Positions 46,687 through 59,186 of a stretch of 64,000 nt of DNA are shown here, piece by piece. Each line of letters starts with the position of its first letter. The first letter of the stretch is position 1. Source of the stretch: Aquilaria yunnanensis (taxonomy: Eukaryota; Streptophyta; Magnoliopsida; Malvales; Thymelaeaceae); contig CM077599.1 in assembly GCA_039654915.1 (NCBI GenBank), positions 68,230,001 through 68,294,000 on the forward strand. The letters run 5' to 3'. The notes under the pieces were generated by a model. The model worked only from the letters and a program-made list of their open reading frames with translations. It searched no databases and was not told the DNA's origin. Both the position numbers and the translations under genes were made by a program.

Positions 46687-48230
46687 TTAGTTTTTGGGTT
46701 TCGGAGGCTTTGGAGGTTTGAGGAAGGATTTTGAAGGTCTGCTCAGGATATCGGCAGAGTGTTGGAGGTGCCCTTTATATGCTTGACGTCGAAGCTGAAG
46801 CGGACGAACCATTGTTGCCAGCGAAGCAGCAAAGCATTAGGAAGTTGTTTCTGCCTATAGTTCAGCATACGGGGGAATGCTGACATGTCCATCTCAACAA
46901 GGAAATGGTGACCAATGAGGTGGAACTGGAACTTATCAATCCCACATTTAATGGCCAAGATTTCTTTGTAGGTGGAGTGGTAGTGCTTCTCTGACTCTTT
47001 GAATTCTCCACTGTTGTAGCAGCACACGTGTCGAACACCATTGATCTCTTCAAGGAGGACCGCTCCCCAATATTCGTCTAAGGCGTCCGTCTGGAGTATC
47101 TTTTTCCCTTTGTTGGGAATCTTGAGTGGTGGCAGATTCTGAACCACTTCTTTAAGCTTGAGGATAGTTCGTCGGTGCAGGTCGGACCAGGGCGGAGAGA
47201 TCTTTCTGAGGTACACGTGTAAAGGATGGAGAATGGAGGACAGCTTCGGGATGAACTCGCGGATATAGTTGACAAGGCCGAGAATTTGTTGGACTTGTCA
47301 TCTCGTGAGATGATCATCCGGGAAGTTCATAATCTTGGTAGCAATGTGCGGCTGAGGATGGTACTTGCTATCTTTGATCTAGACTCCAAGGAATTCGATG
47401 GAAGTCTGACCAAGGACCATCTTGCTCTGAGAGAGCATTACTCCATTATCTTTAACTATCTGGGCAAACTGAGCTAATAACTTCAAATGGGTACCTGTAC
47501 AAGGGGAAAACAATAAAATATCGTCAATATAAACAAGGGCCGATTGCAGAATCGGCTCGAAGATTTGGATCATGGCCTTCTGGAACAATGAGGGTGCCGT
47601 CTTCAGACCAAAAGGAAGCACCGTCCATTGGTAATGGTGGTCTGGGATGCAGAAGGCAGTTTTGTATTTTTCTGGAGGAGAGATTGACAATTGCCAGAAG
47701 CCAGACTTAAGGTCAAACTTGGAGAAGACCTTGGCATTCGTCAGGTTGGCGAAGAGAGTGTTTTTGCGTGGTAACGGAAACTTGACGTCAGTAATGAACT
47801 CATTCAGGGGCTTGTAGTCAATAACAAGCCTGGGCTTCTTTCTTTTTTGTTCTGAATGTTTGTTGACGTAGAAGGCCTGGCAGGCCCACGAAGAGGTTGT
47901 GGGCTCAATGAGGTTTTGGGCCTTGAGCTCTTGCAGTTCTTGGATCGCCATCTTTTTCTCCTCTGGGCTCATTCCCGAATGGGTAGCCTTTGTTGGGTTA
48001 ACATCCTAATTTTTCTTGAATGGAATTTCGATGAAGAACTTAGGATTCTTCCAAAGGGGAAGAGGATGCTTCTGTTCAAACTCAGCATGTGCCTCAGCAC
48101 AAGATTGCTGGGTGAGAGCTTGCATGATTGTGCCGTACACTGGGTCACTTTCAGATTGAATCTGACTTGCTGAGAGAGCTTCTCCTTCAGTTGAGTAAAG
48201 TCTGAAGTCAATGTGTGTGAAAGTGCTCCT
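46687..48230 (-). pseudogene. Endogenous pararetrovirus polyprotein fragment (protease linker, RT, RNase H)
   Basis: Minus-strand Caulimoviridae polymerase remnant. RT has RLVIDYKPLN, FSKFDLKSGFWQL, LPFGLKTAPS and the intact catalytic YIDD motif, and ends near FLGV. RNase H includes TDALDEYWGAVL and the STYKEILAI block. Breaks: TAG at 48006-48008, TAG at 47379-47381, and a frame change near 46750-46760, before the natural end at 46687-46689. The movement protein and coat regions expected upstream are absent on this strand; the sequence stops at about 48230, where an opposite-orientation viral piece begins. Plant caulimovirids reverse-transcribe in the cytoplasm and integrate only by accident, which fits a truncated, rearranged copy. 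Confidence 0.85.
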
Positions 48231-48371
48231 GAAGACTTTCCCCCTCTGGCATTCAATGATCCTTCTACATCAACAAAGCATACCTGGAAGGTACCTCAAC
48301 CTTCAACGGTTGATTCAGAAGGAAGACGACGGGAAACCTCAGCTACTGAACAAGTTCTCAATTGGCAATCT
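48213..48371 (+). pseudogene. Inverted pararetrovirus polyprotein fragment
   Basis: The plus strand reads PEDFPPLAFND followed by TKHTWKVPQ and SATEQVLNWQS, resembling the linker between coat and protease regions in petuvirus/florendovirus-type polyproteins. It points away from the minus-strand polymerase fragment that ends at the same place, so the two viral pieces are head to head. The match is from memory of the family and needs a search. Confidence 0.45.
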
Positions 48372-49836
48372 GGAAGAAAGTGGTGTTACCACCATGGAGC
48401 GCCTCGAATTATGGGAAAGTTGTCAATTTTCTCCCAAGGTACCAAATATGTTACTGTATATATATTTGCGTGAAAAATATGTGCTATTGCGGATGCATGT
48501 ATGCACATAAAGATGCTAATGGGCATCCGCATGAAAAGTATAGATTGGGCATGAAATTGATATCATCATATATTGATATGAGCCTTTTGAAAACAAGAAT
48601 TTATGAGCTAAGTGTATTATTACTATTAAATCAAATACATGTCCAGAGTGAAAAATCCACATAAATTCTCATGCTACATTTATTAGCCCATTACATGGAC
48701 ATGCACGCGTAAGACATGCCTTGAGTTACAAAGTGTGAAATGCTAAGAGCTCCTATATAAGCATGCATTCATAAATAAATTCTGTGAACTAAGCATGCAA
48801 GCTTGATTGTGCTATGAATTACTTCTTATGCCACCTAGCAAGTGTATCATGTGCCAAAGTTATTACGCATATTTAATATGCCCTTTGTGTAGAAATTTTT
48901 TATCTAAAAGATGCAGGAGTTTATAGCTTGTCGTAGTATAACTATAGAGCTCATTACTCAAAGAGCCCAAGAAGACTTTTGTATGCACAAGTGGAGACAT
49001 GAAAAGTTTAGGCCGCCGGGCCCTGCCATCTCAACATTGGCACATTTTCCCTCGAGCACATATTGAAATACTACTAGAGTAATCAATTACTCTCACGTGG
49101 TATGACACACCTGGCCTCGAGCAGCCAAAGTCTCAAAGTGATCAAGCACACTCACATGATGATTAGATGAACCCTCAAATATAGTTAATGAACTTGCAAA
49201 TTACTATGTTAGCAATGCAACAAAGCAACAAGAAACTTGCAATACGTTTCTGTGTCCTCTTTTTCTGGGGCTTTAAACACCAAACATGCCTATTGGGTCA
49301 ACCATAGCCTAGCCTTGACTTGGAATTCAGGACATAGAAATCTTGACATGGGTTTAATGCTGTAGGTTCATCCTAGATCTTTACATGATCCGGTTAGTGG
49401 TCCCTAATAGGCAAACTTTAATGTTTTCCCTTCATATAAATTCTTAGTCACATACCAGCATGCTTTAGCATCAGCATCTAAAATAGCCATAGTGCCGACT
49501 TATGCCACAGTCACAACAGATCAAATAATAATATCAACACTGCCAAAATATTGCGAAGCAACAGTTACTCCGACAACAGCAAGTGAAGCAACAACTGCAT
49601 GCTCTATTTAAGACACACAAGATACCTCAGTACGAAGCCAAGAGACAATCAGCACCTTGAAACACACCATCTTGGTTATACTTATCCACAGTTGAAGCCA
49701 GGGGCTCCGTTAAATTATTTCCTCACCACAACTTTTATAGGTTGTATCCCGATTAGTCCATCTAAATTATCCCCTACTAGTTCATTAGTAGAACTTGCTA
49801 TCATCTACCACAAAAGTGCCTCAAGGCCGCATATAG
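48372..49836. other. AT-rich non-coding DNA
   Basis: About 1.5 kb between the pararetrovirus piece and the next solo LTR. No gene or transposon boundary is recognised. Confidence 0.4.
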
Positions 49837-49841
49837 CCCAC

Positions 49842-50568
49842 TGAAGCCCGTCGGCATCTTCATTGTACGACATGATGACATGAAGTAGGGACTTCCGATG
49901 TGAGAGTGCCTGAAATGCTCAAAAGAACAAGGGTTAGGAGCTTCCCGGAATATGTTTTCGGGGGAGGAGCCTCCAACGCCCAAGTCAGTATTTGGTGAGT
50001 AAGGAGCAGAAAGTGGAGAATAAAAAAGTGGAGAGAGTTGTCTGTCTTTACCAAGGTTATTCTCCAAGTATTTATAAGAGAGTGTTGGGAGGAGTCCGTT
50101 TGACATAGCTCGCTTAGATCATGACACGTGTTTGGTCGGGTGTGATCCATATCTTCGGGGATGGGGGACCTTCAGTTGGCCATAGGCTGTTCTATCCAGA
50201 AGTCAAGGCCGTGGGAGGTCTGTGTGTCAGGGGCGTGTGCAAGGTCTCTGTGTCAGAGGCTTATTAACCATTTTTGTCTTAGTTCCATAAGACCCCCTCG
50301 GGGAACGAGACCCCTCTGGAGTAGGAAGCCCCCTTCAGCTAGATATCATCATCGAGGGTTGTCATGATGAGTTCTTTGGCGGAGCGGGGCACCTTCAGAA
50401 GAAGCTCTACCTCGCCGAGGGTGGTGTTTTACCGAGGTTAGATGGTCAAGGACTGCCTTTTTTTCCAAGGTTGCCACTCGTCCGATTTGAGGGTGGTGCT
50501 CGACTTTTACCGAGGGTGGTGCTTGTCAGAGCTTAGGAGTTCAGAGGGTAATAGCCCTTTGGCTATCA
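49842..50568 (-). mobile_element. Solo LTR related to the Tat element, 727 bp, TSD CCCAC
   Basis: Starts TGAAGCCCGTCGGCATCTTC and ends AATAGCCCTTTGGCTATCA, with exact CCCAC duplications (49837-49841 and 50569-50573). It shares blocks with the LTRs at 31732 and 41582 (GGGGAGGAGCCTCC, CCCAAGTCAGT, GACACGTGTTTGGTCGG) but is shorter and more diverged, so it is an older or sister family copy. Strand by analogy. Confidence 0.9.
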
Positions 50569-50590
50569 CCCACAAATGCTTCCCAATCTC

Positions 50591-50765
50591 TAAAAGGCCA
50601 ACGTCTTCTTGAAAAACCCACATAGGCTCCCTAATCCCTAAAAGGCCAACGCCTTCTCCAAAAAGCCCATGAAGGATTCCTAACATCTTTAAGGCCAACG
50701 CCTTCTCTAAAAAGCCTACGAAGGCTTTCTCGATCACTTAAAGGCCAACGCCTTCTATAAAAAAG
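50591..50765. repeat. Tandem repeat, four units of about 50 bp
   Basis: Units built on TAAAGGCCAACGCCTTCT followed by AAAAAGCCYAYGAAGG start near 50591, 50638, 50689 and 50739. It lies immediately beyond the solo-LTR target duplication and runs into the 68-bp array. Confidence 0.85.
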
Positions 50766-51330
50766 CCTAATAGCCATAGGCCTTTTAAGGCCACACAATC
50801 AAATGAGAGGCTGACCCTGTGAAGGTTAAAAGCCTAATAACCATAAGCCTCTTGAGGCCACATGATTAGATGGAAGGCTGACCCTGTGAAGGCTAAAGGC
50901 CTAACAGCCATAGGCCCCACGAGGCCATAGGGTCAGATGAAAGGCTGACCCTGCAAAGGCTAAAAGCCTAACAGCCATAGGCCCTTTAAGGCCACATGAT
51001 TAGATGGGAGGCTGACCCTGCGACAGCTAAAAGCCTAATAGCAATAGCTCCCTCGAGGCCACACAGTCAAATGAGAGGCTGACCCTGCAAAGGATAAAAG
51101 CCTAACCGCCATAGGCCTCTCGAGGCTACATGATCAGATGAGCGGTTAACCTTATGAAGGCTAAAGGCCTAATAGCCAAAGGCCACTTGAGGCCATATGA
51201 TCAGATGGGAGGTTGGCTATGTGAATGTTAAAAGCTTAATAGCCAAAGGCCTCACAATCAAATGGGAGGTTGACCCTGCAAACGCTAAAAGCCTAACAGC
51301 CAAAGGCCCCTCAAGGCCACACCAAGGTTG
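50766..51330. repeat. Minisatellite, about nine copies of a ~68-bp unit
   Basis: Unit consensus includes AAAGCCTAACAGCCATAGGC, then a CGAGGCCACATGATCAGATG-like part and GGAGGCTGACCCTG. Starts are near 50766, 50832, 50899, 50967, 51034, 51102, 51168, 51235 and 51291; the last units are shortened. Single diverged monomers of the same unit occur at about 59,490-59,640 and 63,180-63,320, on the other side of the hAT transposase and in its duplicate. The array may therefore be part of that transposon family. Confidence 0.9.
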
Positions 51331-51780
51331 TCCAAGGCAAGCCAAGCGCTCCCAGGCACCGACCGACCGCTTTGGCATAGTGGAGGCAAGGCCCCTTCAG
51401 CCAGTCGTGTGCCTCTGGCCTGCTGAATGCCTGCAGCTGTGTGGGTGTTCTTCAACCAAACACCTTACTCATTCAAACTAGCTAAAGAGTCACGAGCCTT
51501 AGGGTTTTTGGCCCATTTAAACTTTTTAAAAATAGGCCCTACTCATTTGTTTCTATTCTTACCTAGCCGCTAGCCCATGGACCATATAAATAAAATAGGC
51601 TTTCTAGACCAAGAAGTATTACAACCGGTTGGGATGTTGAGTTGATTGAAAAAGAAAACGCATTGAAGAAAATGAGAAAACTACACTAGACAGGCCCTGA
51701 CCTCCGCAACCCACCTACTTTAATGTATTTTTATATGATTTTTAATACTGCCCCTGACCAGCTACATAAGGGTTTATGAA
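51331..51780. other. Spacer between minisatellite and pyrimidine tract
   Basis: Non-coding. It could be the 5' part and promoter region of the hAT element, but no TATA box or start site can be defended. Confidence 0.35.
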
Positions 51781-52130
51781 ACCTGGTTTCATTCTTTATA
51801 TTTTTGTACTTTGTTTTATTCATATTTTGTCTGTTTGCTTTTGTCTCATTTCCTTCATTTTTTTCACGTTTTTCATTTTTGTTAAATAATTATTTTATTT
51901 CTTTCACTTTTGTACTTTGTTTTTTTTTCATATTTTTTTCAATTTTCTTTTGTTTCTTTTCCTTCACCTTTTTTTTCTTTTTTCATTTTTGTTTTATAAT
52001 TATTTCATTTCTTTCACTTTTCTGTTTGCTTTTGTTCCATTTCATTTACTTTTTTTTTTGTTTTCATCCTTTTCTTTTCCAATTATGTTTCATTTTATTT
52101 TTTTACAAAATTTCTTTTCATCGATTATTA
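51781..52130 (+). repeat. T/C-rich tract with about three degenerate 108-bp units
   Basis: Roughly 350 bases that are almost all T with some C on the plus strand. Similar blocks (TTTTGTACTTTGTTTT, then TTTCATTTTTGTT and ATTTCTTTCACTTTT) recur near 51803, 51911 and 52018. It precedes the hAT transposase frame, and the nearest acceptor-like site is TTTTTATTACAG just before 52184. It may be a long intronic pyrimidine tract. Confidence 0.75.
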
Positions 52131-52193
52131 CATTAGCATGAAATATGAATATAATTATTTATTGATTAATTTTTTATTACAGATAACATTAAA

Positions 52194-55100
52194 ATGGATA
52201 GTTCATCAGATGTTGGCAGTCGTAAAATAGACCCAGCATGGAAGTCCAACTACTTAGCTGATTTTAAGAATCTAAATTCAATCACATGCATGTTTTGTAA
52301 GAAAATGACGAATGGTGGGATACATAGGGCAAAACATTATTAAATTGGTGGAAATATGAATGCAAAGAAGTGCATGAGTTGTCCTGAAAATGTTAGAGAG
52401 GAATCTCAAAATTATATGACTGAGAAAAAGCTCCAGAAATAGAATTACGACATGCTCCCAGACTTTGAAGACTTTGAGATAGACAATGTGGTGGAGATTG
52501 ATGATGATGGAGATGAAGTGGTTGTTGTTGCCATAGTACGATGACTTGGAAAAGAAATATTGGCAGCAGCAAAGGAGTGGGCAACTTAAGCTCAAAAAAG
52601 CCAAGACAAAAAGGGCCCATGGATTCCTTTGTACATCAAAAGCCAGAAAAGGTTCTTGAAGGTAGGAAGAAGATGAAGCAGACTAATATCACTGATGCAT
52701 GTGAAAAAGCGAAAAGGGAAACAATAATACAGTAACAAGTTTGTTTTTCTACCAAGCAGGAATCCTATTTAATGTTGCTCGGTTAGATACTTTTAAGTGT
52801 GTTGTTGAAGCTATTGGTCAGGATGAGCCTGGTTTAAAACCTCCAAGCTACCATGAGTTTAGAGTTCCATTACTCAAGAAAGAAGTAGAACATACAAATG
52901 AGTTGCTCAATAATCACAAGGAAGATTGGAAGAAGCATGGTTGCACAATTATGTCTAATGCATAGACAGACACAAAAAATGGAAGTCTGATGAACTTCCT
53001 AGTGAATTGTCCGATTGAAACTATGTTCATCAAATCTGTTAATGCTTCATTTTTCTTACACATAGGGGAAAAAACTTTTGAGTTGCTAGATTCTTTTGTT
53101 AAGGAAATTGGGGAGGCTAATGTTGTGTAAGTGGTTTCTGATAATGGATCAAATTATGTCTTAGCAGGTACTTTCTAAATTTTTTTGACATAATGATATT
53201 ACCTAAATCTCATATAATTTTTTTTATTAACTAACACTTAAATTTTAAATCAACCATCTATTTTTATTTTTGTGATGACAGGAAAGTTGTTACAAGCTAA
53301 GAGGAAGCATTTGTTTTGGGCACCTTGTGCTGCCTATTGCATAGATTTAATGCTAAAAGATATTGGAAAGCTTCTTCATGTTGCAAAGACCTTGGAGAAA
53401 GCAATTACATTGATGGGTTGCAAATATAACCAAACGAGGGTGTTGAACATGATAAGGCATTTTACTGACAGAAAGGATTTGGTTTGAGCTGGGAAGGCCA
53501 AATTTGCTACATGTTATCTTACCCTACAATGGATTCATAAGTTGAAGTCCAATCTGGGAAACATGTTCATATCTCTAGAATGGACAACTAGTAAATAGGC
53601 TAAGGAGGCAAAGGGAAAAAGAGTTACCAAGACAGTTTTAAGGCCTTCATTTTAGAACATTGTGGTGTTCATCTTAAAGGCTATGGGCCCACTTGCCTGT
53701 GTACTTCGACATGTTGATGGTGAAGTACAGCCTGCCATAGTATATATTTATCAGGCTATGGAACGAGCAAAAGAAGCTGTCATGATCGCTCTGAATGAAA
53801 ACAAGAAGAAGTATATGGATGTTTTTAGAATCATTGACAAATGCTGGGAATGTCAACTTCATGATCCATTGCATATAGCCCATCACTTTTTAAATCCAAC
53901 ACATTTTTATGGTAACTCAGATATGGAGTTTGATGTAAGAGTTCATAAAGGGCTTTATTTTTGTGTGAGTCGATTGGTTTGAAGCAAGGCTGATCAACCT
54001 AAAATAATAGATGAGATCCATATTTACAAGAAAAAGAAAATAGAAGGCATTTCAGTATTTGTCACGCCCCAAACTGCCCCTGGCCCATCTGGGCCCGATT
54101 ATCAGATTAATGCAGCGGAAGTTATTCATACTGAAGGGGCTTTATTAGCTAGTTATGAGCATCTACGGCGTGACTCCAGGATCTATTCTGGTACTAGCTT
54201 GTTACTTAAATACTTTCAATGTGTTGTCAGGGTGCTCTCCAGGAACGAGCTAATACCTATGTGGAATTCTAGTGTTCCATTTATGGACTTTACCACTTAG
54301 CCGGTTACACACACAAGTCTTTAGATGCCATTTCAACAAAATCCAATAAATCCAGATTCACTGGAAGTCTTCCCTTAGTTACACACATAATCAGCAAATC
54401 ATACTTGCAATTCAAGTAAAGCATACACTTAATCCATTAAGTGCATAGGATGTGTGTCCATCAAGTGTACTAATCCAATGCATGGCAACAAAGAAGTCCA
54501 TCTCATTTTCAACTTTGAAAACCACATTTATATATCCATGAGCATCAGCCAAGTCTAGTACACATAACATGAATATCCATCATGGCATTTCATCAAAATT
54601 CATCCTAAGATAATCATGATCACAATGTGCATCTAACAAGCATCTCTTACTTGGAAAACATACCAAGGATGCTATATGTCCATAACTAGTTAAGTTTAGG
54701 TTTTACAGACCAAGTTCTTATGTCTACCCAAACTTTAACTCATAACCTGGAACTCATTCCAGCTTAATAGACCTTGTTCCCACAACTTCTAGACTCCACA
54801 AGCCTGCACAAGGAAGTCCAAACCATTAGCTTGTTCCGCAAGTAAAATATACCACATAAGTCACTTAGAGTCAAATGAATATATTAAGCAACACTAAACT
54901 CATACCCAACCCTTTAGCAAAACATAACGAGTACTCTAGTACTCCCTACTTGATCTATCAAGCCATCCAATCCACTTCCTGAAAAAAGTAAAGAAGGGCG
55001 GGTGAGTTATAAAACTCAGTAAGGATCCAGGTGTGAGGTAAGTAACTCATGACTTTCATAGTCATATCCGGCTTAAAAAGCCAAAATTGTGCCAAGAACG

Positions 55101-58100
55101 TAATGGCAATGCCAAATCAGAATGAGGTAATCTCTCGTGACTTTCGTAGTCACATATGGCTTCCAAAGCCTATTCTTAAGCCAAGAATGTCATGGCAATT
55201 AAATCCCATGCCAAGAATACCATGGCAAATAAATCCAAGCCAAGAATATCATGGCAAATAATCCTGTTCCTGCAAAGGAAAACACTAAAACAAAGAAAAC
55301 ACAAGATACAGCACAATAGCAGCAACAACAACAATAATAATAATTTGGGTCAGCATGCACAAACAACAACGGTTCAGAGAAGCATACAACACACGCACTC
55401 AACCACAAGTTTTCCTGGGCAATCACTATTGCCACCCACTACTGGCACCCCTGGCCAGACTGGCAGTACTGGCACCCCTGGCACCCCTGGCAAGTGTCCA
55501 AGGCTTTAAACCTCAATTCTCCTTCTTAATCATACCACCCGTTCCCCTAGAGCTCCGAGTTACATAGTAAGTTGGCCATTCTTACTATAAACTCTAACAC
55601 TTGCCTTTATATTGATTAGCTAATCAAACTATATATATATCCACAAATGCCCATTATTCATATCCATAGTTGCCGAAGCAACAATCCTCGTCCAATATGC
55701 ACTTACGTGCCCAAAGTTGCCGAAGCAATGATACCTCATAAATTATGCACTTACGTGCCCAATTATTAAACTAAGAAAGTAACATGAGCCCTCACACAAA
55801 GAACAACTAACCCGCTGCACACCTATGGTCACTTGGTTCTATGACCATCACATAGGGGCATTTATACTCACAAACAATATCATGGAAGTACACCATGCAA
55901 TAAGTGAGTAAAGGATCCTTACCACCACTGGTGTAACCTTTTGCACATTGCCTTTGCTTTGCTTTGTTTGTTGTTGGAACTTTGCCATTTCCTTAATGGA
56001 CCTATAAAGCCCAAAATACTAACAAGTTACTTAATTGCTTTCTATTAAACAAGAGAACCATAATTTACCAAGCATACTTGGTTTAACTTACTCAACCTCA
56101 CTTAAGGAGGTAAAGGCCCACTTAGCCTTTCTGTGAACTGAGGCCCAATTTTCTATGAACTCAGGCCTACATTGGCCTTTTCTGGAATTCTGGCCCAACT
56201 TGGCCTTTCCAGGAACTCAGGCCCACTTGGCCTGTTTATTTCCTTTTCTGGACTTGGCCCAACTTATCATTTAGGCCCAATTTTACCTTTTCAGAATTTT
56301 TAGCCAAATTTAACCTTTAGGCCCATATTAACCTTTTCAGGACTTGGGCCTATATTAACCTTTTCAGGATTTAGCCCATTTGCCAATAATGCCATTATGG
56401 CCCAAAATAGCCCATTTCATAATTTATGGACCAAGAACACTTGGTTTTCAATTTGGGTCTTCAAATTTAACTTTTGGCCCAAATAGCCCCATCATTTCTT
56501 TTTCTTGCTCATATTAGTCCCACAAGTTTTCTAAGGACCATTTATGCCAAGAACACTTGGCTAACACTTTGCATGTTCATAAGAACACTTGTACTACCAT
56601 GAACACATGGTTTAAACTTATGTATGCCAAGATTACTACTTGGCCGAATCTTCTAGTACTTCCATAGCTTACAAAATTCTCCTTTTTGCATCCAACTTTT
56701 TGCCATTGTCTTGTATATTCACAAGGACTTTAATGATACCAAGAACACTTGGAAAAATGTCCATGCATGCCAAGATTCACACTTGGCCGAAACTTTCCTC
56801 TTGCTTTTCTTTCATCTTTTGCTTGTTTCCTTCCTTGGAATGGCCATACAAGCCTCGAGGCACCAAGAACACTTGGTTTCATGCCTCCAAATGCCATGTA
56901 TATTCATGGCCGAAACCTCCATCCTTGCTTTCCATGGCTTAAAAGTGCCATGCATATAAAGAGCTCTTGAGTTGAGCTCAAGAACAACAATACCCTTCCA
57001 TGGCCAAAATATCCACTTGATTTCCTTGCAAAAATCCAACATGGCCAAGTCATTAGAGAGTAGCATCTAGCTCAAAATACATGAAACTACCAAGAAAAAC
57101 TTGGTTCACTTACAACCTTTAAATGGCCGAAACTTGAGCCTCACTTTCTTGGAGTTCGTCTTCATCTTCTTGCTCTTCATGGCTTAGAAATGCCATGCAT
57201 GTAAGGAGCTCTTGAGGTGAGCTCAAGAACACCATTTTATCCATATGGCCGAAACTTCACAAGCATTTCTTCATGGGTTTTCTTTGATTTCTCACTTTGT
57301 TCTTGGTCTAGATGGGTTTAGGAGCTTGAAAGCTTCAAGAAAATGTGTTTGCATGTGCAAGAACATGCATTTCTAGCTATGGCCGAATCTTAGATGAAGA
57401 AAGAAGGAGATGGAGTTTGAAGAACACCATGGCTGGAACTTAGAGAGAAGGGAGAGCTTTTGGTGCTAGAGAGAGAGTGGAAATGAAAATGAAATGAAAG
57501 TGGGAGTGATGGCCAGTTATGCACTTGCAAATGAAAGAGAAATGAAACTCAAATGCATTCTAAATGTGCATTAAACGTATATTCAAAGAAGGTGGGTGGT
57601 CATGGTGCTAAATGAAGTGAAATGCACCCAAAATGCATATCAAATGCATAATTTGGAGGTATGGCCGAATTTTGAATGAAAAAGGTGGGAGAATAAGTCA
57701 AATGCTCATTAAAGCATTGCTTGGACAAGTGATGGTGGGGAGAATTAAATAATGTAAAGTGGGAGACAAAGAATAGTAAAAAAAAATGATGGGCCAATAT
57801 ATTATTGTTTAATGTAAGTGGGAGACAATGTAAGTGGGTGATTAAAATATGGTGAGTGGGATTTGTAGTGGGAGACAAGGCATGGGTAATAGAATAGTTA
57901 AATTGGGAAAGTGGGGGACAAAAGTAAGTGGGGTAATATTTAATTGGTGAGTGGGGGATGTAGTGGAGGGATTAAATAATTATGAGTGGAATGTGTAGTA
58001 GGCCAATTTTAAATTGGTAACATGGGGTGGCCGGCCATGCATATATTTTTCATGAAAAATGGCCAAATTACTCACTTCGTCCTCCATCTTTCTCCAACTT

Positions 58101-59186
58101 TGCAATTGAGTCCTCCCACCCAACTTTTCTTTGTGCAATTGAGTCCCTCAACTTCCAAACTTGCCATTTTTTATCACCCAAACTCTTGGCCTTAGCCGAG
58201 CATAATTCTCAGAGTGTCCAACACTCATTAATGCCCATTCCATAAATAATTCAAAGTCTCTACAAATAATTTCGCTAAGTTTCCAAATTAGGAAACTATT
58301 TATGCCACTAATCCACTTAACCCGGTAATTAATCATTCATCACTTTCTGGGTGTAACAGTATTGACTTGACTAAAAGAACAACGATTACCAAGTCCCCAG
58401 GTAAACACTTTTGTTTTGCATTATTTTTCTACCATAACTCAACTATGTATTTTTTTCTTTTAAAATCTAAACTTTGAAGCAATAATTTTTTAACTATTAT
58501 TTTGTGTTATCCTATGTAGCTGAGTGGTGGACTTTATATGGAAGTTCTGCTCCAACTTTGCAACAATTTGTAATTTGAATTCTTAGTTTAACATGCAATG
58601 CATATGGCTGTAAGCCTAACTGGAGTGTATGTCAACAGGTGCATAACAGGATTTTAATAACTATTTATTTTTAAAAATTAAAATGCCTTTTTTTTTGTTT
58701 TTACTTTTATCTTTTTTATTTTTCTTTGTAGATTCATACTAAGGGAAGAAATAGGTTAGAACAATAAAAGTTGAATGATCTGGTGTATGTCAAGTATAAT
58801 CAAAAGCTGCATGCTCTCTATAATAGGAGGAATGTCATTGACTCTATATGTTTAGACGATATTGATGACATAAATGAGTGGCTGGTTTGGAAAAATGGTG
58901 CTTCTGTGAATAAAGAGGTAGAACAAGATTTTGGTGATGATGGGTTGACTTGGGGGATGTTAGAATTACAAGTGGTGTGAATGAACTAATAAAATACACA
59001 AGGAGAAATGTAAGAACCAAACAAACAGTTTCAACATTACGATCATAGCTGGACCTTAAAGAGCAAGAGGCAGAGTCAGAGGAGATTGATGATGATAAGC
59101 CAAAGGGTTATGAATTTGGGGAGAACTTTAGAGTGATGAAATTTTATATAAGGAGTTCGATAATGAGGAAGAGGAGGAGGTTTTTT
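52194..59186 (+). pseudogene. Decayed hAT transposase (BED, DUF659, hATC), split by an LTR insertion
   Basis: The plus strand opens with ATG at 52194. A BED-type zinc finger follows (CMFC near residue 35, then a degraded HRAKHY). Next is a DUF659 region (GILFNVARLD, PPSYHEFRVPLLKKEV; VVSDNGSNYV near 53135), an intron at about 53168-53281, and the hallmark FWAPCAAYCIDLMLKDIGK (about 53318-53374). An LTR element (54060-58358) sits before the dimerisation domain (AEWWTLYGSSAPTLQ, NWSVCQQ, after an intron ending near 58519). The acidic C-terminal exon carries LNDLVYVKYNQKLHALYNRR (58770-58830). Many stop codons (for example 52339, 52440, 52529) make it inactive. The family excises and inserts DNA with 8-bp duplications. 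Confidence 0.88.
54060..58358 (+). mobile_element. Long solo LTR (or LARD), 4299 bp, TSD GTATT
   Basis: Starts TGTCACGCCCCAAACTGCC and ends CTTTCTGGGTGTAACA, with an exact GTATT duplication (54055-54059 and 58359-58363), inside the hAT transposase. It contains GCGGGTGAGTTATAAAACTC AGTAAGG-type sequence near 55000, a block often seen in LTRs of plant chromovirus-like gypsy elements. No gag or pol is inside. Internal features include a run of CTGGCACCCCTGGC repeats (55430-55500), many near-palindromes CCAAGAACACTTGG, and a ~75-bp direct repeat (56934-57010 and 57180-57255). Either a very long solo LTR or a large non-coding derivative. Confidence 0.85.
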
